A DNA stretch of 64,000 nt from Akkermansia sp. N21116 (GTDB taxonomy: Bacteria; Verrucomicrobiota; Verrucomicrobiia; Verrucomicrobiales; Akkermansiaceae). The stretch's first letter is position 1; every line of letters starts with the position of its first letter. Shown piece by piece: positions 37,109 through 45,965 of the stretch. The position numbers and the translations under genes were made by a program. The stretch is taken from NCBI RefSeq assembly GCF_029854705.2, contig NZ_CP139035.1:1116001-1180000 (forward strand), in the 5' to 3' direction. A model generated the notes under the pieces. That model was not told the DNA's origin and did not search any database. It saw only the letters and a program-made list of their open reading frames with translations.

Positions 37109-38173
37109 ATGACCCATCTGCCGACAGAAGATGAAACCCCGGTTCCCGGAGAGTTGTTATTGTATACTTCTCCGGATGGCAACATCCGTCTGGATCTTCG
37201 CATCCATGATGAGACCTTGTGGATGACCCAGCAGATGATGGCCGAACTGTTTCAGACAAGTAAACAGAACATCGGACAACATATTGCGAATATCCTGCAA
37301 GAAGGTGAGCTTCAAGAGGAGGGAACTGTAAAGAAATTCTTTACAGTTCGATTGGAGGGAGAACGACAGGTGAAACGTTCTGTTATCTTCTACAACCTCG
37401 ATATGATCATTTCCGTCGGTTACCGGGTGAATAGCATACGGGGCACTCAATTTCGCATATGGGCGACCCAGCGCCTGAAGGAATACATGATCAAGGGGTT
37501 TGCCATTGATGACGAACGCTTGAAGAACCCGCCGATTCCCGGAACGACACCACTGCCGGACTACTTTGATGAATTGCTCGAGCGTATTCGGGACATTCGT
37601 GCCAGCGAACGGCGCATGTACCTGCGCATCAAGGACGTTTTTGCCATGGCGGCTGACTATATGCCGTACGGAAAGGAAACGACGGAGTTTTTCAGCTCGA
37701 TTCAGAACAAACTGCACTATGCCATTACCGGACACAGTGCTGCGGAATTGATGATGATTCGGGCAGACGCATCAGTGCCCAACATGGGGTTGACCAGCTG
37801 GGCTGGAGACCGAATCCATGCCAGTGATGTTACGGTCGCAAAGAACTACCTTAACGAGGAAGAAATCAGCGATTTCAATCGTTTGACTTCCCTGTGCCTG
37901 GACTTTGTCGAGGATCAGGCAAAGAACCGCCGTGAGATATTCCTGCATGAGTGGGAAGACAAGCTTAACGAACTGCTTCGTCTCATGGGAAGGCGTGTAC
38001 TGAAAGGCAAGGGGCAGCGGTCAAAGAAGCAGGCCCAGGCGCATGTCCGGGGACAATACCGGCTTTATGAGGAGCGCCGCAGGCTGGAGGCTGAACATCA
38101 GGCGGAACAGGACTATGTGAAAGAACTGGAGCAGGATATCAAAAAGCTGGAGAACAGGAAGGGTCGCAAATAA
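37109..38173 (+). CDS. RhuM-family protein
   Basis: This encodes 354 residues of the virulence RhuM family. The N-terminal half has the expected DNA-binding-like start (LWMTQQMMAELFQTSKQNIGQHIANI), then FYNLDMIISVGYRVNS and FRIWATQRLKEYM, all typical of RhuM. The C-terminal 80 residues form a basic coiled coil ending KKLENRKGRK. The family is common on islands and next to restriction-modification or abortive-infection genes, but its activity is not established. It is alone between a palindrome and the convergent kinase gene. Confidence 0.88.
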   Translation: MTHLPTEDETPVPGELLLYTSPDGNIRLDLRIHDETLWMTQQMMAELFQTSKQNIGQHIANILQEGELQEEGTVKKFFTVRLEGERQVKRSVIFYNLDMIISVGYRVNSIRGTQFRIWATQRLKEYMIKGFAIDDERLKNPPIPGTTPLPDYFDELLERIRDIRASERRMYLRIKDVFAMAADYMPYGKETTEFFSSIQNKLHYAITGHSAAELMMIRADASVPNMGLTSWAGDRIHASDVTVAKNYLNEEEISDFNRLTSLCLDFVEDQAKNRREIFLHEWEDKLNELLRLMGRRVLKGKGQRSKKQAQAHVRGQYRLYEERRRLEAEHQAEQDYVKELEQDIKKLENRKGRK

Positions 38174-38306
38174 TTTTCACTTCCAGGCCGTTAAACGCTT
38201 CGGTATATGGTGATGTATTTTCTTTGAAGAAAGCAGCAGTATTCTATCCCCCCGCACTTTTTGATTTTCTGACACCCATTATTGATGATGGGTTGTTGAC
38301 ACATCG

Positions 38307-39893
38307 TCATTCTTGAGAAACGGGTAATTTCTGTGCCCGTTTCTGGGCCATGTTCATCAGGAAGCTCATTTGATCCGTGGAGTCCTTACTGATAACATCA
38401 TTCAATTTCCAGAAAAATTCTGCGAGTTGAGCATCATTGCATTCTTTCTGAATTCTGTCTTCCATGGCAGGAAGCAATAGTTCCTCCTCCCTGGTTTCAG
38501 CCGGATAGGTGGCAATGACATCATCAGTGATATTTGACAGGGGCAGTCGGACTTCGTTGAGATACCCCTTATTCAGTTCATCACAGGTTGCCCCCCATTT
38601 TTTCATCAATGCATCATATCTCTTCCCGATGATATCGAGGTAATCCATGGCGTCATTGTAGGTCGCAAGGGACAGAATCTCCTTTTCCAGCTCCTGTTTC
38701 AGTTCATCCATCTCCTTGAGGCATTGGCGTTGCGCTGTCTCGGCCTTCCGTTCGTATTCCTTAACTTTGCCAAGGTAGTCTTCCAGTTTGTAGTAGGCTC
38801 GGATTTTTTTGTACAGAGCATCCTTGAATTCCTGAGATGGCCTGGCTGCCCATTGTTCGGACGGATGGGATGCAGAAGAAGGAACGTCAGTCCGGGACGA
38901 CTGTTGCCATAGCCATACGCCGGCAAGTACAAGAATGATGACGGCAACAGTGACTGCGGAGGAAACGGTTTTTCTGGTAGCTCCCGTTTTCCGTAGCCCC
39001 CTGGGTTTTCCCTGATCCAGCCATTCCTTCCACTGTCCCGCTGTCTGGCAACGCTCTTCAGGCTTGAGCCGCAGATTCCGGTCAATAGATGCCAGTAATT
39101 CCCGAGGCCATGGTTGGGAAAATGTCATGCCTGAGAGTGGGACGACATCATCCTGCATCAACCGCCTGTCAGCCGGTTCAGCGGGTGTTCCGGTAATCAG
39201 CTCGTACCAGGTTGCGGCCAATGCATAAAAGTCCGTCCATGAACCGATTTTGCCTTTTCCAGTGATTTGTTCCGGGGAGGCGTAGGCGTACGAGAATTCT
39301 CCCTGAGTGATCGTACAGGTCACTTCCGGCTTGTTGAGCGCCGCCCCGAAGTCGATCAGAACCGGTAATCCCCGTTCGTCAAAAAGGATGTTGCCGGGCT
39401 TGATGTCGCGATGAGAAATCCCCTTGCCATGGAGATAGTCCAGCCCATCCAGAAGGAGCAGGAGCCACTCGACGGTTTGTTCCGTGGTCATCGTACTGTT
39501 CCCGTTGGCTACTTCGTCCATGCGTTCCCGCAGCGAACCGCCTTCCAACCACGGCATCACATAGAAGATGCTTCCATGGGACTCGAAGACGTCGTAGACC
39601 CGGACGATACGTTCATGGTTCAGGAAAGCCAGCGTCTGCGCCTCCTTGCGGAGAGTATCCATCGCGGCCCGGTACACCTGCTGTGATGCGTGCGGAAGGG
39701 GGATAATGGCGCTGGTATCCGGATCGCGGCTACATAGCCCCAACGGAAAACATTCCTTGAGAACGATGTTGCGCCTGAGCTGGCTGTCCCAGGCAATGTA
39801 GGTGATGCCGAAACCTCCCTGTCCCAGTACCTTGAGCAACTTGTAATTGCCCAGCAGAGTTCCCGGAGGCAATGCGAAGCCGGAGGCGTCCAT
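38307..39893 (-). CDS. transmembrane Ser/Thr protein kinase with extracytoplasmic helical domain
   Basis: From the ATG ending at 39893 this is 528 residues. The kinase domain is complete: glycine loop GQGGFG (24-29), Lys46, HRDIKPGN with Asp163 and Asn168, DFG at 181-183 and ASPEQ. One transmembrane helix (about 310-330) is followed by a 200-residue helical region, probably periplasmic, which could sense a signal. A TTG at 39905 is an alternative start. The HTH gene ends 4 bases before this start, so they form an operon. The opposite strand carries ankyrin and GYF genes that may be substrates; that is inference. Confidence 0.93.
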   Translation of the reverse strand: MDASGFALPPGTLLGNYKLLKVLGQGGFGITYIAWDSQLRRNIVLKECFPLGLCSRDPDTSAIIPLPHASQQVYRAAMDTLRKEAQTLAFLNHERIVRVYDVFESHGSIFYVMPWLEGGSLRERMDEVANGNSTMTTEQTVEWLLLLLDGLDYLHGKGISHRDIKPGNILFDERGLPVLIDFGAALNKPEVTCTITQGEFSYAYASPEQITGKGKIGSWTDFYALAATWYELITGTPAEPADRRLMQDDVVPLSGMTFSQPWPRELLASIDRNLRLKPEERCQTAGQWKEWLDQGKPRGLRKTGATRKTVSSAVTVAVIILVLAGVWLWQQSSRTDVPSSASHPSEQWAARPSQEFKDALYKKIRAYYKLEDYLGKVKEYERKAETAQRQCLKEMDELKQELEKEILSLATYNDAMDYLDIIGKRYDALMKKWGATCDELNKGYLNEVRLPLSNITDDVIATYPAETREEELLLPAMEDRIQKECNDAQLAEFFWKLNDVISKDSTDQMSFLMNMAQKRAQKLPVSQE

Positions 39894-39897
39894 ACAA

Positions 39898-40254
39898 TCA
39901 GGCAAGCGGGGGATTGCCGAGCCTCGGCACTTCGTCGGCCAGGAACTCCTTCAGGGTCTTACCCTGGGAGAAGGCTTTTTTCTCAAGAACCTTGCGAGTA
40001 TCCGGATCGAGCTTCAGGGTAATCAACGTCTCTTCTTCCACCTGCACCCGGCTCGGGAGAGTCATCGGGAGCTGTTTGATGAGTTCCCGGATGATGTGTT
40101 CCTTGGCGGCGGGAATGGGCTTTTTCGCCATCCAGTTGCGGACGGTCGCTTCCGTCACGAAACATCGTTCGGCGAGCCATGCGTAGTCAAAGTTGTTGGC
40201 TTTGAGCCACAGCTTGACGTTCATTTTCAGCTCATCCTGGTTCACTCCTGCCAT
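39898..40254 (-). CDS. small HTH protein upstream of kinase
   Basis: This encodes 118 residues from the ATG ending at 40254. Residues 10-50 (LKANNFDYAWLAERCFVTEA, then TVRNWMAKKPIP) look like a lambda-repressor-type helix-turn-helix; the C-terminal half is a Lys/Glu-rich segment (DPDTRKVLEKKAFSQGKTL) that resembles a ribbon-helix-helix or degron-like tail. It precedes the kinase gene by 4 bases and may regulate it or be its target. A longer upstream start is possible but adds no domain. Confidence 0.75.
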   Translation of the reverse strand: MAGVNQDELKMNVKLWLKANNFDYAWLAERCFVTEATVRNWMAKKPIPAAKEHIIRELIKQLPMTLPSRVQVEEETLITLKLDPDTRKVLEKKAFSQGKTLKEFLADEVPRLGNPPLA

Positions 40255-40384
40255 GTTTCGGAATGTAGCACTATCGCTCAGGAATGGCAATACGGTTATA
40301 CAGCATCCCTATTTTTGAGATTAAACTGAGATTTTCATGTTGACTAAAATCGTAAAAAGGAGATATACAGGCAATGTAAACGAG

Positions 40385-40927
40385 ATGCCGGCAATGAAAA
40401 GTATCATCCAGTTCACCTGTCCCCAATGCGGAGGCCATCAACTGATGCTCGTCGAACGAGCCATGCACCGTTCTATCGTCCAGACTCTGGAAACGGACCG
40501 ACAGGGAGAATTGACTGTCGGTCACAAGGTTCTGGTGGACGATTTGTGCGGGGAACCATTGGGGTATCGCTGTGCGGACTGCCGTCATCCGGATTGCCAT
40601 GGTCATGATTCATCGGAAGGGTTTCAGTGGCATTCTCTGGAGGAGGTGCAAAGCGCCGGGGGTATTGTCTGGCCGGACGGGATGGAAACGGTAGAGCACA
40701 GGTGCATGGTTTGTTTCCCCGACGGGAAGATGACGCCTGTGATCGTCGAGGTCGTTCATCCCGGAACTCTCACCGAGAAGGAACGCCGCACCGTTCTGGA
40801 ACGTGAACGAGCAGCGCATGGCATCCTGATCAGCCAGTCGGATTCCGGTATCCGGACATTGTCCTGCCGCAACTGGAAGCGGGTCAAAAGGCATATTCTT
40901 CAATCAATCAACACATCTATTTTATGA
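40385..40927 (+). CDS. zinc-ribbon protein of unknown role
   Basis: This is a Cys-rich cytoplasmic protein of about 180 residues with four Cys pairs or clusters: CPQCGG, CADCRHPDCHGHD, CMVC and a late Cys. This suggests a double zinc ribbon. The start is uncertain: an in-frame ATG at 40337 extends it by 16 residues, while the good ribosome site AAGGAG (40357-40362) points to an ATG at 40374 that is followed at once by TAA. It overlaps the next gene by 4 bases (ATGA), so it heads the long plus-strand cluster. Confidence 0.75.
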   Translation: MPAMKSIIQFTCPQCGGHQLMLVERAMHRSIVQTLETDRQGELTVGHKVLVDDLCGEPLGYRCADCRHPDCHGHDSSEGFQWHSLEEVQSAGGIVWPDGMETVEHRCMVCFPDGKMTPVIVEVVHPGTLTEKERRTVLERERAAHGILISQSDSGIRTLSCRNWKRVKRHILQSINTSIL

Positions 40928-41331
40928 CTATGACTTCCATATTGGCAGAAATCAATCCTTATGTTTTCATAAGAGGCGCGCAGGAATTGCAAAAAACAGA
41001 AACAGGAAGAGAGATTCTGTTTACATTGCTCTCCTCCGGATTGTTTGGTTTTGCAATCTTTCTGGCGCTCTACTGGTTGTCCGAGCATAAAGAGCCGGCG
41101 GCAATCAAGGACTTCAAGACGATTGCCATTGTATTCGCCGTGGTTGATCTCATCCTTGCCGTGATAGACTCCGGTTTTCTCGCCTTGCTGGAATTGGCAG
41201 CCATTGTCCTGGTTGCTCATAAAGTTTTGAATTTCACACTGGGCAAATCATTCGGCGTATTGGGCATCAGTATAGGGATTTCTCTTGTCGGAGGTTTTCT
41301 GGCAGCAGTGATTTTGGGTGTCGAGATATAA
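40924..41331 (+). CDS. multi-TM protein with module shared by neighbours
   Basis: This encodes 135 residues with about four transmembrane helices and no soluble domain. The last 100 residues match the C-terminal membrane domains of the next two proteins: compare AIVFAVVDLILAVID with GLAVFDMLGN and NFTLGKSFGVLGISI with NFQCSWKRSFTILGLML two genes downstream. It appears to be the minimal form of that membrane module. It starts within the stop of the zinc-ribbon gene. Function unknown. Confidence 0.75.
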   Translation: MTMTSILAEINPYVFIRGAQELQKTETGREILFTLLSSGLFGFAIFLALYWLSEHKEPAAIKDFKTIAIVFAVVDLILAVIDSGFLALLELAAIVLVAHKVLNFTLGKSFGVLGISIGISLVGGFLAAVILGVEI

Positions 41332-41346
41332 ACGCGATAAGGGATA

Positions 41347-42507
41347 ATGGGAGCAAGAGTCCACAGACGAAAAATTCGATTTCCCCGGGTCATTATTCTG
41401 ATGGCAGTCTTGTTGTGTCTCTGCAGTACCTACAATGCTTCCTCACAGATATACAGCGGAGGCGGGGATATAAGAGTTAATGAAGGATGGGGAGACACTT
41501 TGGGCCCCCACTACACGATCGATGAATTGTCCAGATTCATGTATCTTGCTGTATCGAAAGGCCAGGACAAAGAGGTTCTAAGACTGATACAGGAAGGCGC
41601 TGATATTAACGCCAGAGACCAGGGAGGCAGAACATTCCTTATATGGGCTTCGATGGGAGGACATGAGAGAATTGCCAGGATATTGATTGATGCCGGGGCA
41701 GATGTTCATGCGAAAGATGCAAAAGGTGCAACAGCTCTCATGCTGGCCGCCGCATGGGGATATGATACCATCGTTCAGATGTTGATTCTGGCAGGGGCAG
41801 ATGTTAACGCAACAAGTAGCGGACATGAAATCACTTCTCTTCTGGCAGCTTCGCTCAAAGGTCATGCTGAAATTGTAAAGATGCTTATTCATGCAGGAGC
41901 CGACATTAACGTCAAAGGATTCGAAGAAACAACTCCCCTGATGATAGCTTCGGAAAACGGTCATGAACAAGTAGTCCGAATACTGATTGATGCGGGAGCT
42001 CATCTTGAAGCACAAAATGAATTTGGCAAGACTGCCCTCAAATTGGCTTCGGATAAAGATCACGATAATATCGTGAAAATATTGAAAAAAGCAGGCGCCA
42101 GAGGAGACTGGCTATGGATAAGCCTTTTGTACAGCATAATCCTGGGAGTGGTAATGTTTGTAGTTATTGCCGTGTTTTCAGCTGTCGGGAAAAATGGTGG
42201 ATACAAAAGACTTATTCTATGGAGTGCCGGGGTAACAGTAGCTGACATGTGCTGCAATTTAACATTTGGTGGCTGGATACCGTATTTTATCCATGAATTC
42301 AGGTTCTGGGGAATCCTTGACAGATCACTCAATTTCCCTTGGGGTGTGTGGTATTCATTCTTAATGATAAGCCTTGGAATTCTGGTCGAACTTCGGACAG
42401 CTTGCGACTTTAAATGGTCCTGGGGACGTTCTTACGTTACTCTTTTCAGTATTTTGGCTCTAACTCTTTTCGCATCTTATCATGCAGGCAACATTCTGCT
42501 CGGATGA
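41347..42507 (+). CDS. exported ankyrin-repeat protein with C-terminal membrane module
   Basis: This encodes 386 residues. An N-terminal signal or anchor (residues 14-34) precedes about six ankyrin repeats (residues 60-255; repeated ADVHAKDAKGATALMLAA-like units), then four transmembrane helices (from about 258). The C-terminal module carries RLILWSAGVTVADMCCN and WSWGRSYVTLFSILAL, like the two flanking proteins. The repeats should lie in the periplasm, as for a protein-binding or shielding surface. It starts 16 bases after the previous gene. Role unknown. Confidence 0.85.
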   Translation: MGARVHRRKIRFPRVIILMAVLLCLCSTYNASSQIYSGGGDIRVNEGWGDTLGPHYTIDELSRFMYLAVSKGQDKEVLRLIQEGADINARDQGGRTFLIWASMGGHERIARILIDAGADVHAKDAKGATALMLAAAWGYDTIVQMLILAGADVNATSSGHEITSLLAASLKGHAEIVKMLIHAGADINVKGFEETTPLMIASENGHEQVVRILIDAGAHLEAQNEFGKTALKLASDKDHDNIVKILKKAGARGDWLWISLLYSIILGVVMFVVIAVFSAVGKNGGYKRLILWSAGVTVADMCCNLTFGGWIPYFIHEFRFWGILDRSLNFPWGVWYSFLMISLGILVELRTACDFKWSWGRSYVTLFSILALTLFASYHAGNILLG

Positions 42508-42532
42508 AATTAACATAAATACAAACATAACA

Positions 42533-43303
42533 ATGAATACAGTACGCCATAGACAAAGACTTGGGATAAAAAGGAGCATTCTTACTGCTCTGTTGATGGG
42601 ATTTTGCTGCCTTTTTTATACCCCTGAGGCGTTCTCTGATGAACCAAGCTCCCCACCGCAGATGAATGGTCTGGACGCAGATATGGCTAAAGGTGTCGCT
42701 TTAGCGAAGAAGCGCTATGGGGATCAATTACGTGAGCAGTATATGGGAGGCACTAATACGGCCAAGGAATATGCTATAGGAGCTCTCCGAATGGAGAACG
42801 CTATTGCTGAAGCCGAAGGTAAAGGCGACACTGGCCGTGCTAACGTGTTACGTCAGCAATTGGCGGCTGTTCAGAGCTCAAATCAGCGTAGTATTGCTGC
42901 ATTACAACAGAAGGCTGACGCAGGAGATATTGAGGCACGAAGAGAACTGGATGAATACTACGCATTCATGAAAACCGTGGAAGGCTCTTCTTCTGCGGGT
43001 TCGTTTCCATTCCTGATCAGCATCATATCCGGTCTGTTGTTATACGGGTATATTGTGCTGCTTTCTCCCAAGGATGCTAGAATAAATCGGAAAACATTGA
43101 TCACGTGGTGTGTTGGCCTAGCCGTCTTCGATATGCTTGGCAATTGGGTGAATCAATCATGGCTCTTTCTTTTCGTTGAAATCCTGGTCATCCTTGTAGT
43201 TGTCCGAAACTTCCAATGCTCATGGAAACGTTCCTTTACTATCCTGGGACTCATGCTTGTCTCCATACTCATTCTGGGAGGGCTGTTGCCATTATTCTTC
43301 TGA
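42533..43303 (+). CDS. secreted helical domain plus membrane module
   Basis: From the ATG at 42533 this is 256 residues. A signal-like helix (residues 15-31) is followed by an Ala/Glu/Gln-rich helical domain with SEL1-like spacing (NVLRQQLAAVQSSNQ, then KADAGDIEARRELDEY), then about three to four transmembrane helices. The membrane part (RKTLITWCVGLAVFDMLGNW, then NFQCSWKRSFTILGLML) is the module seen in the two preceding genes. The 5' end overlaps the end of the ankyrin gene region if an earlier ATG were used. Function unknown. Confidence 0.78.
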   Translation: MNTVRHRQRLGIKRSILTALLMGFCCLFYTPEAFSDEPSSPPQMNGLDADMAKGVALAKKRYGDQLREQYMGGTNTAKEYAIGALRMENAIAEAEGKGDTGRANVLRQQLAAVQSSNQRSIAALQQKADAGDIEARRELDEYYAFMKTVEGSSSAGSFPFLISIISGLLLYGYIVLLSPKDARINRKTLITWCVGLAVFDMLGNWVNQSWLFLFVEILVILVVVRNFQCSWKRSFTILGLMLVSILILGGLLPLFF

Positions 43304-43342
43304 TGCGTTTTCTCTCGTTCGGTTCATGAATCCACGCCTTTG

Positions 43343-44140
43343 ATGCTTATGATTTCCTATTACCTTGTCCGACCGGACAGCACACAGGAAGGACCTTTTT
43401 CCGAAGATGAACTAAAAGGGTTCTATCATCAGCGGACTCTGCCTCCCGGATCTTACGTTTGGACAGAAGGATGGGATCAATGGCGCCCCTGTGAAGACGC
43501 CTTTGAATGGTTTATTTCCAGCGCCAAGTTGCCGCCTCTTCCTCCACATTTCGGTTCAGAAGGTACAGCCTCCCATTCAGACACATCGCCTGCTCATGCT
43601 GAAAAACACGAGAAAGCCTTGTCTTCAGATGAAATGAAGGCATCGACAACAAGGGAATACAAAACCTTGTCAGATTGGATTCAGAACCAGGAAATTCTGA
43701 ATCAGATTCATCAGTGGGGATTGCGGGCATTACAGGTGAAAGGACAAACATACGGGATAAACCATTATACGGTCTGTGTTATTGGCCTGATGCTGATGGT
43801 CGTCATCCTTTCGTTTGGTTCGGAGAAAACCGCTGTTCCCCAGTATGAATCAAATGCGTGGATACAGAACAATACGGGCGGAGGCGACAATTCGGACTAT
43901 CAGTTGCAACAAATGGTTCATGCGGCCAATAAATTTTATGAAAACAATGCCATGGAAATCTGCAAAAGATGCGGAGGAAGCGGGGTCGTGACGCCGGGTA
44001 GTGGAAGGGCTCTCTGGAATCGAGCGGAATCAAATCAATACCGCATGCCTTGTCCGCAATGTGGCGGAGCTGGCGAAGTACCACGATCCCGGAATATCGG
44101 ACGTTTCAATGACGGTACTTATCAGGGAAGCGGCTGGTAA
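43343..44140 (+). CDS. GYF_2-domain protein with zinc-binding C terminus
   Basis: This encodes about 265 residues. Residues 1-55 are a GYF_2 (DUF4339) domain: YYLVRPDSTQEGPFSEDE then SYVWTEGWDQWRPCEDAF, a fold thought to bind proline-rich peptides. One transmembrane helix lies near residues 140-157. The tail carries CKRCGGSGVV and CPQCGGAGEV, the DnaJ-type zinc motif. ATG at 43343 is taken; 43349 is also possible. The next gene, 14 bases later, starts with an almost identical GYF_2 domain, so these two are recent partial paralogs. Confidence 0.85.
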   Translation: MLMISYYLVRPDSTQEGPFSEDELKGFYHQRTLPPGSYVWTEGWDQWRPCEDAFEWFISSAKLPPLPPHFGSEGTASHSDTSPAHAEKHEKALSSDEMKASTTREYKTLSDWIQNQEILNQIHQWGLRALQVKGQTYGINHYTVCVIGLMLMVVILSFGSEKTAVPQYESNAWIQNNTGGGDNSDYQLQQMVHAANKFYENNAMEICKRCGGSGVVTPGSGRALWNRAESNQYRMPCPQCGGAGEVPRSRNIGRFNDGTYQGSGW

Positions 44141-44154
44141 ATCAGACAGGAATC

Positions 44155-44862
44155 ATGAACGATTATCATATAACACGACCAGACGGCACCCAGGAAGGTC
44201 CGTTCTCGGAGGAAGAGCTGGAGGAACTTTACCGGGACAGGAAGCTTCCGCAAGGATCTCTGGTATGGACACCCGGCTGGGCTACGTGGAAAGCTTGTGA
44301 AGATGCGTTCTCCTGGTATGCGCCTCCTCCACCGTTGCCCGGTGCACTGAACAATGGTCGGGGAAGGAAAATATCTCCCTTCCTTCAGGATGCATGGTTA
44401 TATATGGCAATAGGATTTGGGATAATTATTCTTATTTTTACTATCGCTGCTTTTTGGCCTAAAATTAAACTAGGGCCTTTAGCAATAATGGGATTTGTTT
44501 TTATATTCAAAGGCTTTGGATCTTTCCGGAAGCATTCCATGGCGAAAGGAGAAAAAACAAAAGCTACGCCTGTTCGTTCCGTCCATACTCATGGGCGACA
44601 TAAAAGCAGTATCATTGCAGGTTTGCTGGCTATCTTCCTGTGGCCTGTTGGCGCTCATAAATTCTACAATGGAAGCTGGGGGTGGGGGATCATATATATT
44701 GTGATCATTGTTGCTGCGTGGGTTAACCCTAATCCGAATCTTGGAATTTTATGGATTTCCGAATTCATCCTTGCTCTCATTCAAGGGATATGGTGGCTGG
44801 CAAACCCGGTTTACTATCATAGAAAGTATAACGAAACGTCTCCTTCTCCTATGAAGTGGTAA
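44155..44862 (+). CDS. GYF_2 plus TM2-domain membrane protein
   Basis: This encodes 235 residues. The GYF_2 domain (HITRPDGTQEGPFSEEELEE, then SLVWTPGWATWKACEDAFSW) is very close to that of the gene before it. About two transmembrane helices follow at 80-125, then a TM2 domain with the usual short helical hairpin (GLLAIFLWPVGAHKFYNGSW, then GIIYIVIIVAAW). TM2 domains are found with stress and secretion proteins. It is in the same plus-strand run and likely sits in the inner membrane next to the other modules. Confidence 0.85.
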   Translation: MNDYHITRPDGTQEGPFSEEELEELYRDRKLPQGSLVWTPGWATWKACEDAFSWYAPPPPLPGALNNGRGRKISPFLQDAWLYMAIGFGIIILIFTIAAFWPKIKLGPLAIMGFVFIFKGFGSFRKHSMAKGEKTKATPVRSVHTHGRHKSSIIAGLLAIFLWPVGAHKFYNGSWGWGIIYIVIIVAAWVNPNPNLGILWISEFILALIQGIWWLANPVYYHRKYNETSPSPMKW

Positions 44863-44893
44863 CCAGAAAGAAAAGACTCTAACACATAAACAT

Positions 44894-45880
44894 ATGAAAT
44901 CGAAGATATATCAAATAGGTCACGTTGTCGCTCTTGCGCTGATTTCCGCAGTACTCCTTTCCTCATGTGGAAAAACCGATAACCCCGAAGCCAATAAAAG
45001 AGATTCGAATGGGAATACGGTTCTTATGAAGGCTGTCAAAGAGGGGAACGTTGATTGGGTGACGGAACTGATCAAAGACGGAGCACGTGTAGATGCGAAA
45101 GGGCAAGGAGGGATAACTGCCCTCATGTGGGCTGCTGCTCTTGGGCATGCGGACTGCGTGAAAGCATTGATAGCCGCCGGAGCGGATATCAATGCGAAAG
45201 AAGATAAGGATGGTAGTACAGCTCTTATGGTAGCTGTTCTTAAGGGGCATACGGACTGCGTAAAAGCATTGATAGCTGCCGGAGCGGATATCAATGCGAA
45301 AGAAGATAAGAAGGGGTATACGGCGTTGATGTTTGCTGTTGGTGAGGACAATACGGATTGTGTAAAAGCATTGCTGAAAGCTGGAGCGAATGTGAATGTG
45401 AAAGCCAAAAAGGAGCGAACAGCTCTTATGATAGCAGTTCGTAAGAAGGATTCTGAAAGTGTGAAAACATTGATAGATGCCGGAGCGGATGTTAACGCTA
45501 AGGACAAAAATGGAATGACGGCTCTCTGGATGGCTGATTCTGACTGTGTGAAGATACTGATATCTGCCGGGGCGAATGTGAACGCAAAGAATAAGGAGGG
45601 TTGGACGGCTCTCATGGATGCTACTGAGGATGGGCATGTTGAAAGAGTAAAAGTACTGCTGGAAGTTGGCGCAGATGCGAACGCGAAGACTAAGGATAGG
45701 GAAACGGCGCTCATGATAGCTGCTGCTCTTGGTCATGCGGACTGCATGAAAGTATTGTTAGCAGCCGGGGCAGACATAACCGTGAAGGATAAGGATGGGG
45801 AAACGGCTCTTATGAAAGCTATTAGATATAAAAACGCAAATTGCGAGAAGTTACTACAGGAATCGGTATCCAGAAAGTAG
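44894..45880 (+). CDS. ankyrin-repeat lipoprotein
   Basis: This encodes 328 residues. The N terminus is a lipoprotein signal with lipobox LSSC (about residue 26). The rest is about nine ankyrin repeats of 33-34 residues, with the consensus DGxTALMxAVxxGHxDCVKALI then AAGADINAKE. Two neighbouring repeats are almost identical at DNA level (45151-45208 and 45253-45310), showing recent internal duplication. It should be anchored in the outer or inner membrane with the repeats exposed. Last gene of the GYF/ankyrin run. Confidence 0.9.
   Translation: MKSKIYQIGHVVALALISAVLLSSCGKTDNPEANKRDSNGNTVLMKAVKEGNVDWVTELIKDGARVDAKGQGGITALMWAAALGHADCVKALIAAGADINAKEDKDGSTALMVAVLKGHTDCVKALIAAGADINAKEDKKGYTALMFAVGEDNTDCVKALLKAGANVNVKAKKERTALMIAVRKKDSESVKTLIDAGADVNAKDKNGMTALWMADSDCVKILISAGANVNAKNKEGWTALMDATEDGHVERVKVLLEVGADANAKTKDRETALMIAAALGHADCMKVLLAAGADITVKDKDGETALMKAIRYKNANCEKLLQESVSRK
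45151..45310 (+). repeat. near-identical ankyrin-unit DNA repeat
   Basis: A 58-base segment beginning GGACTGCGT at 45151 recurs at 45253 with about two changes, offset by 102 bases (exactly 34 codons, one ankyrin repeat). This shows recent tandem duplication inside the lipoprotein gene. Confidence 0.8.
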
Positions 45881-45965
45881 CGTTGGAATAACTCCTTTAA
45901 GCTGTCTTTGATGAAATATCCTCTTGCTGGTTGTCATGTATATTTAAGGAAGGAGATTCTTTATT

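Noticed and set aside
44920-45736. Two long minus-strand frames over the ankyrin lipoprotein
   Set aside because: They arise from the repeated ankyrin codons and have no start context.
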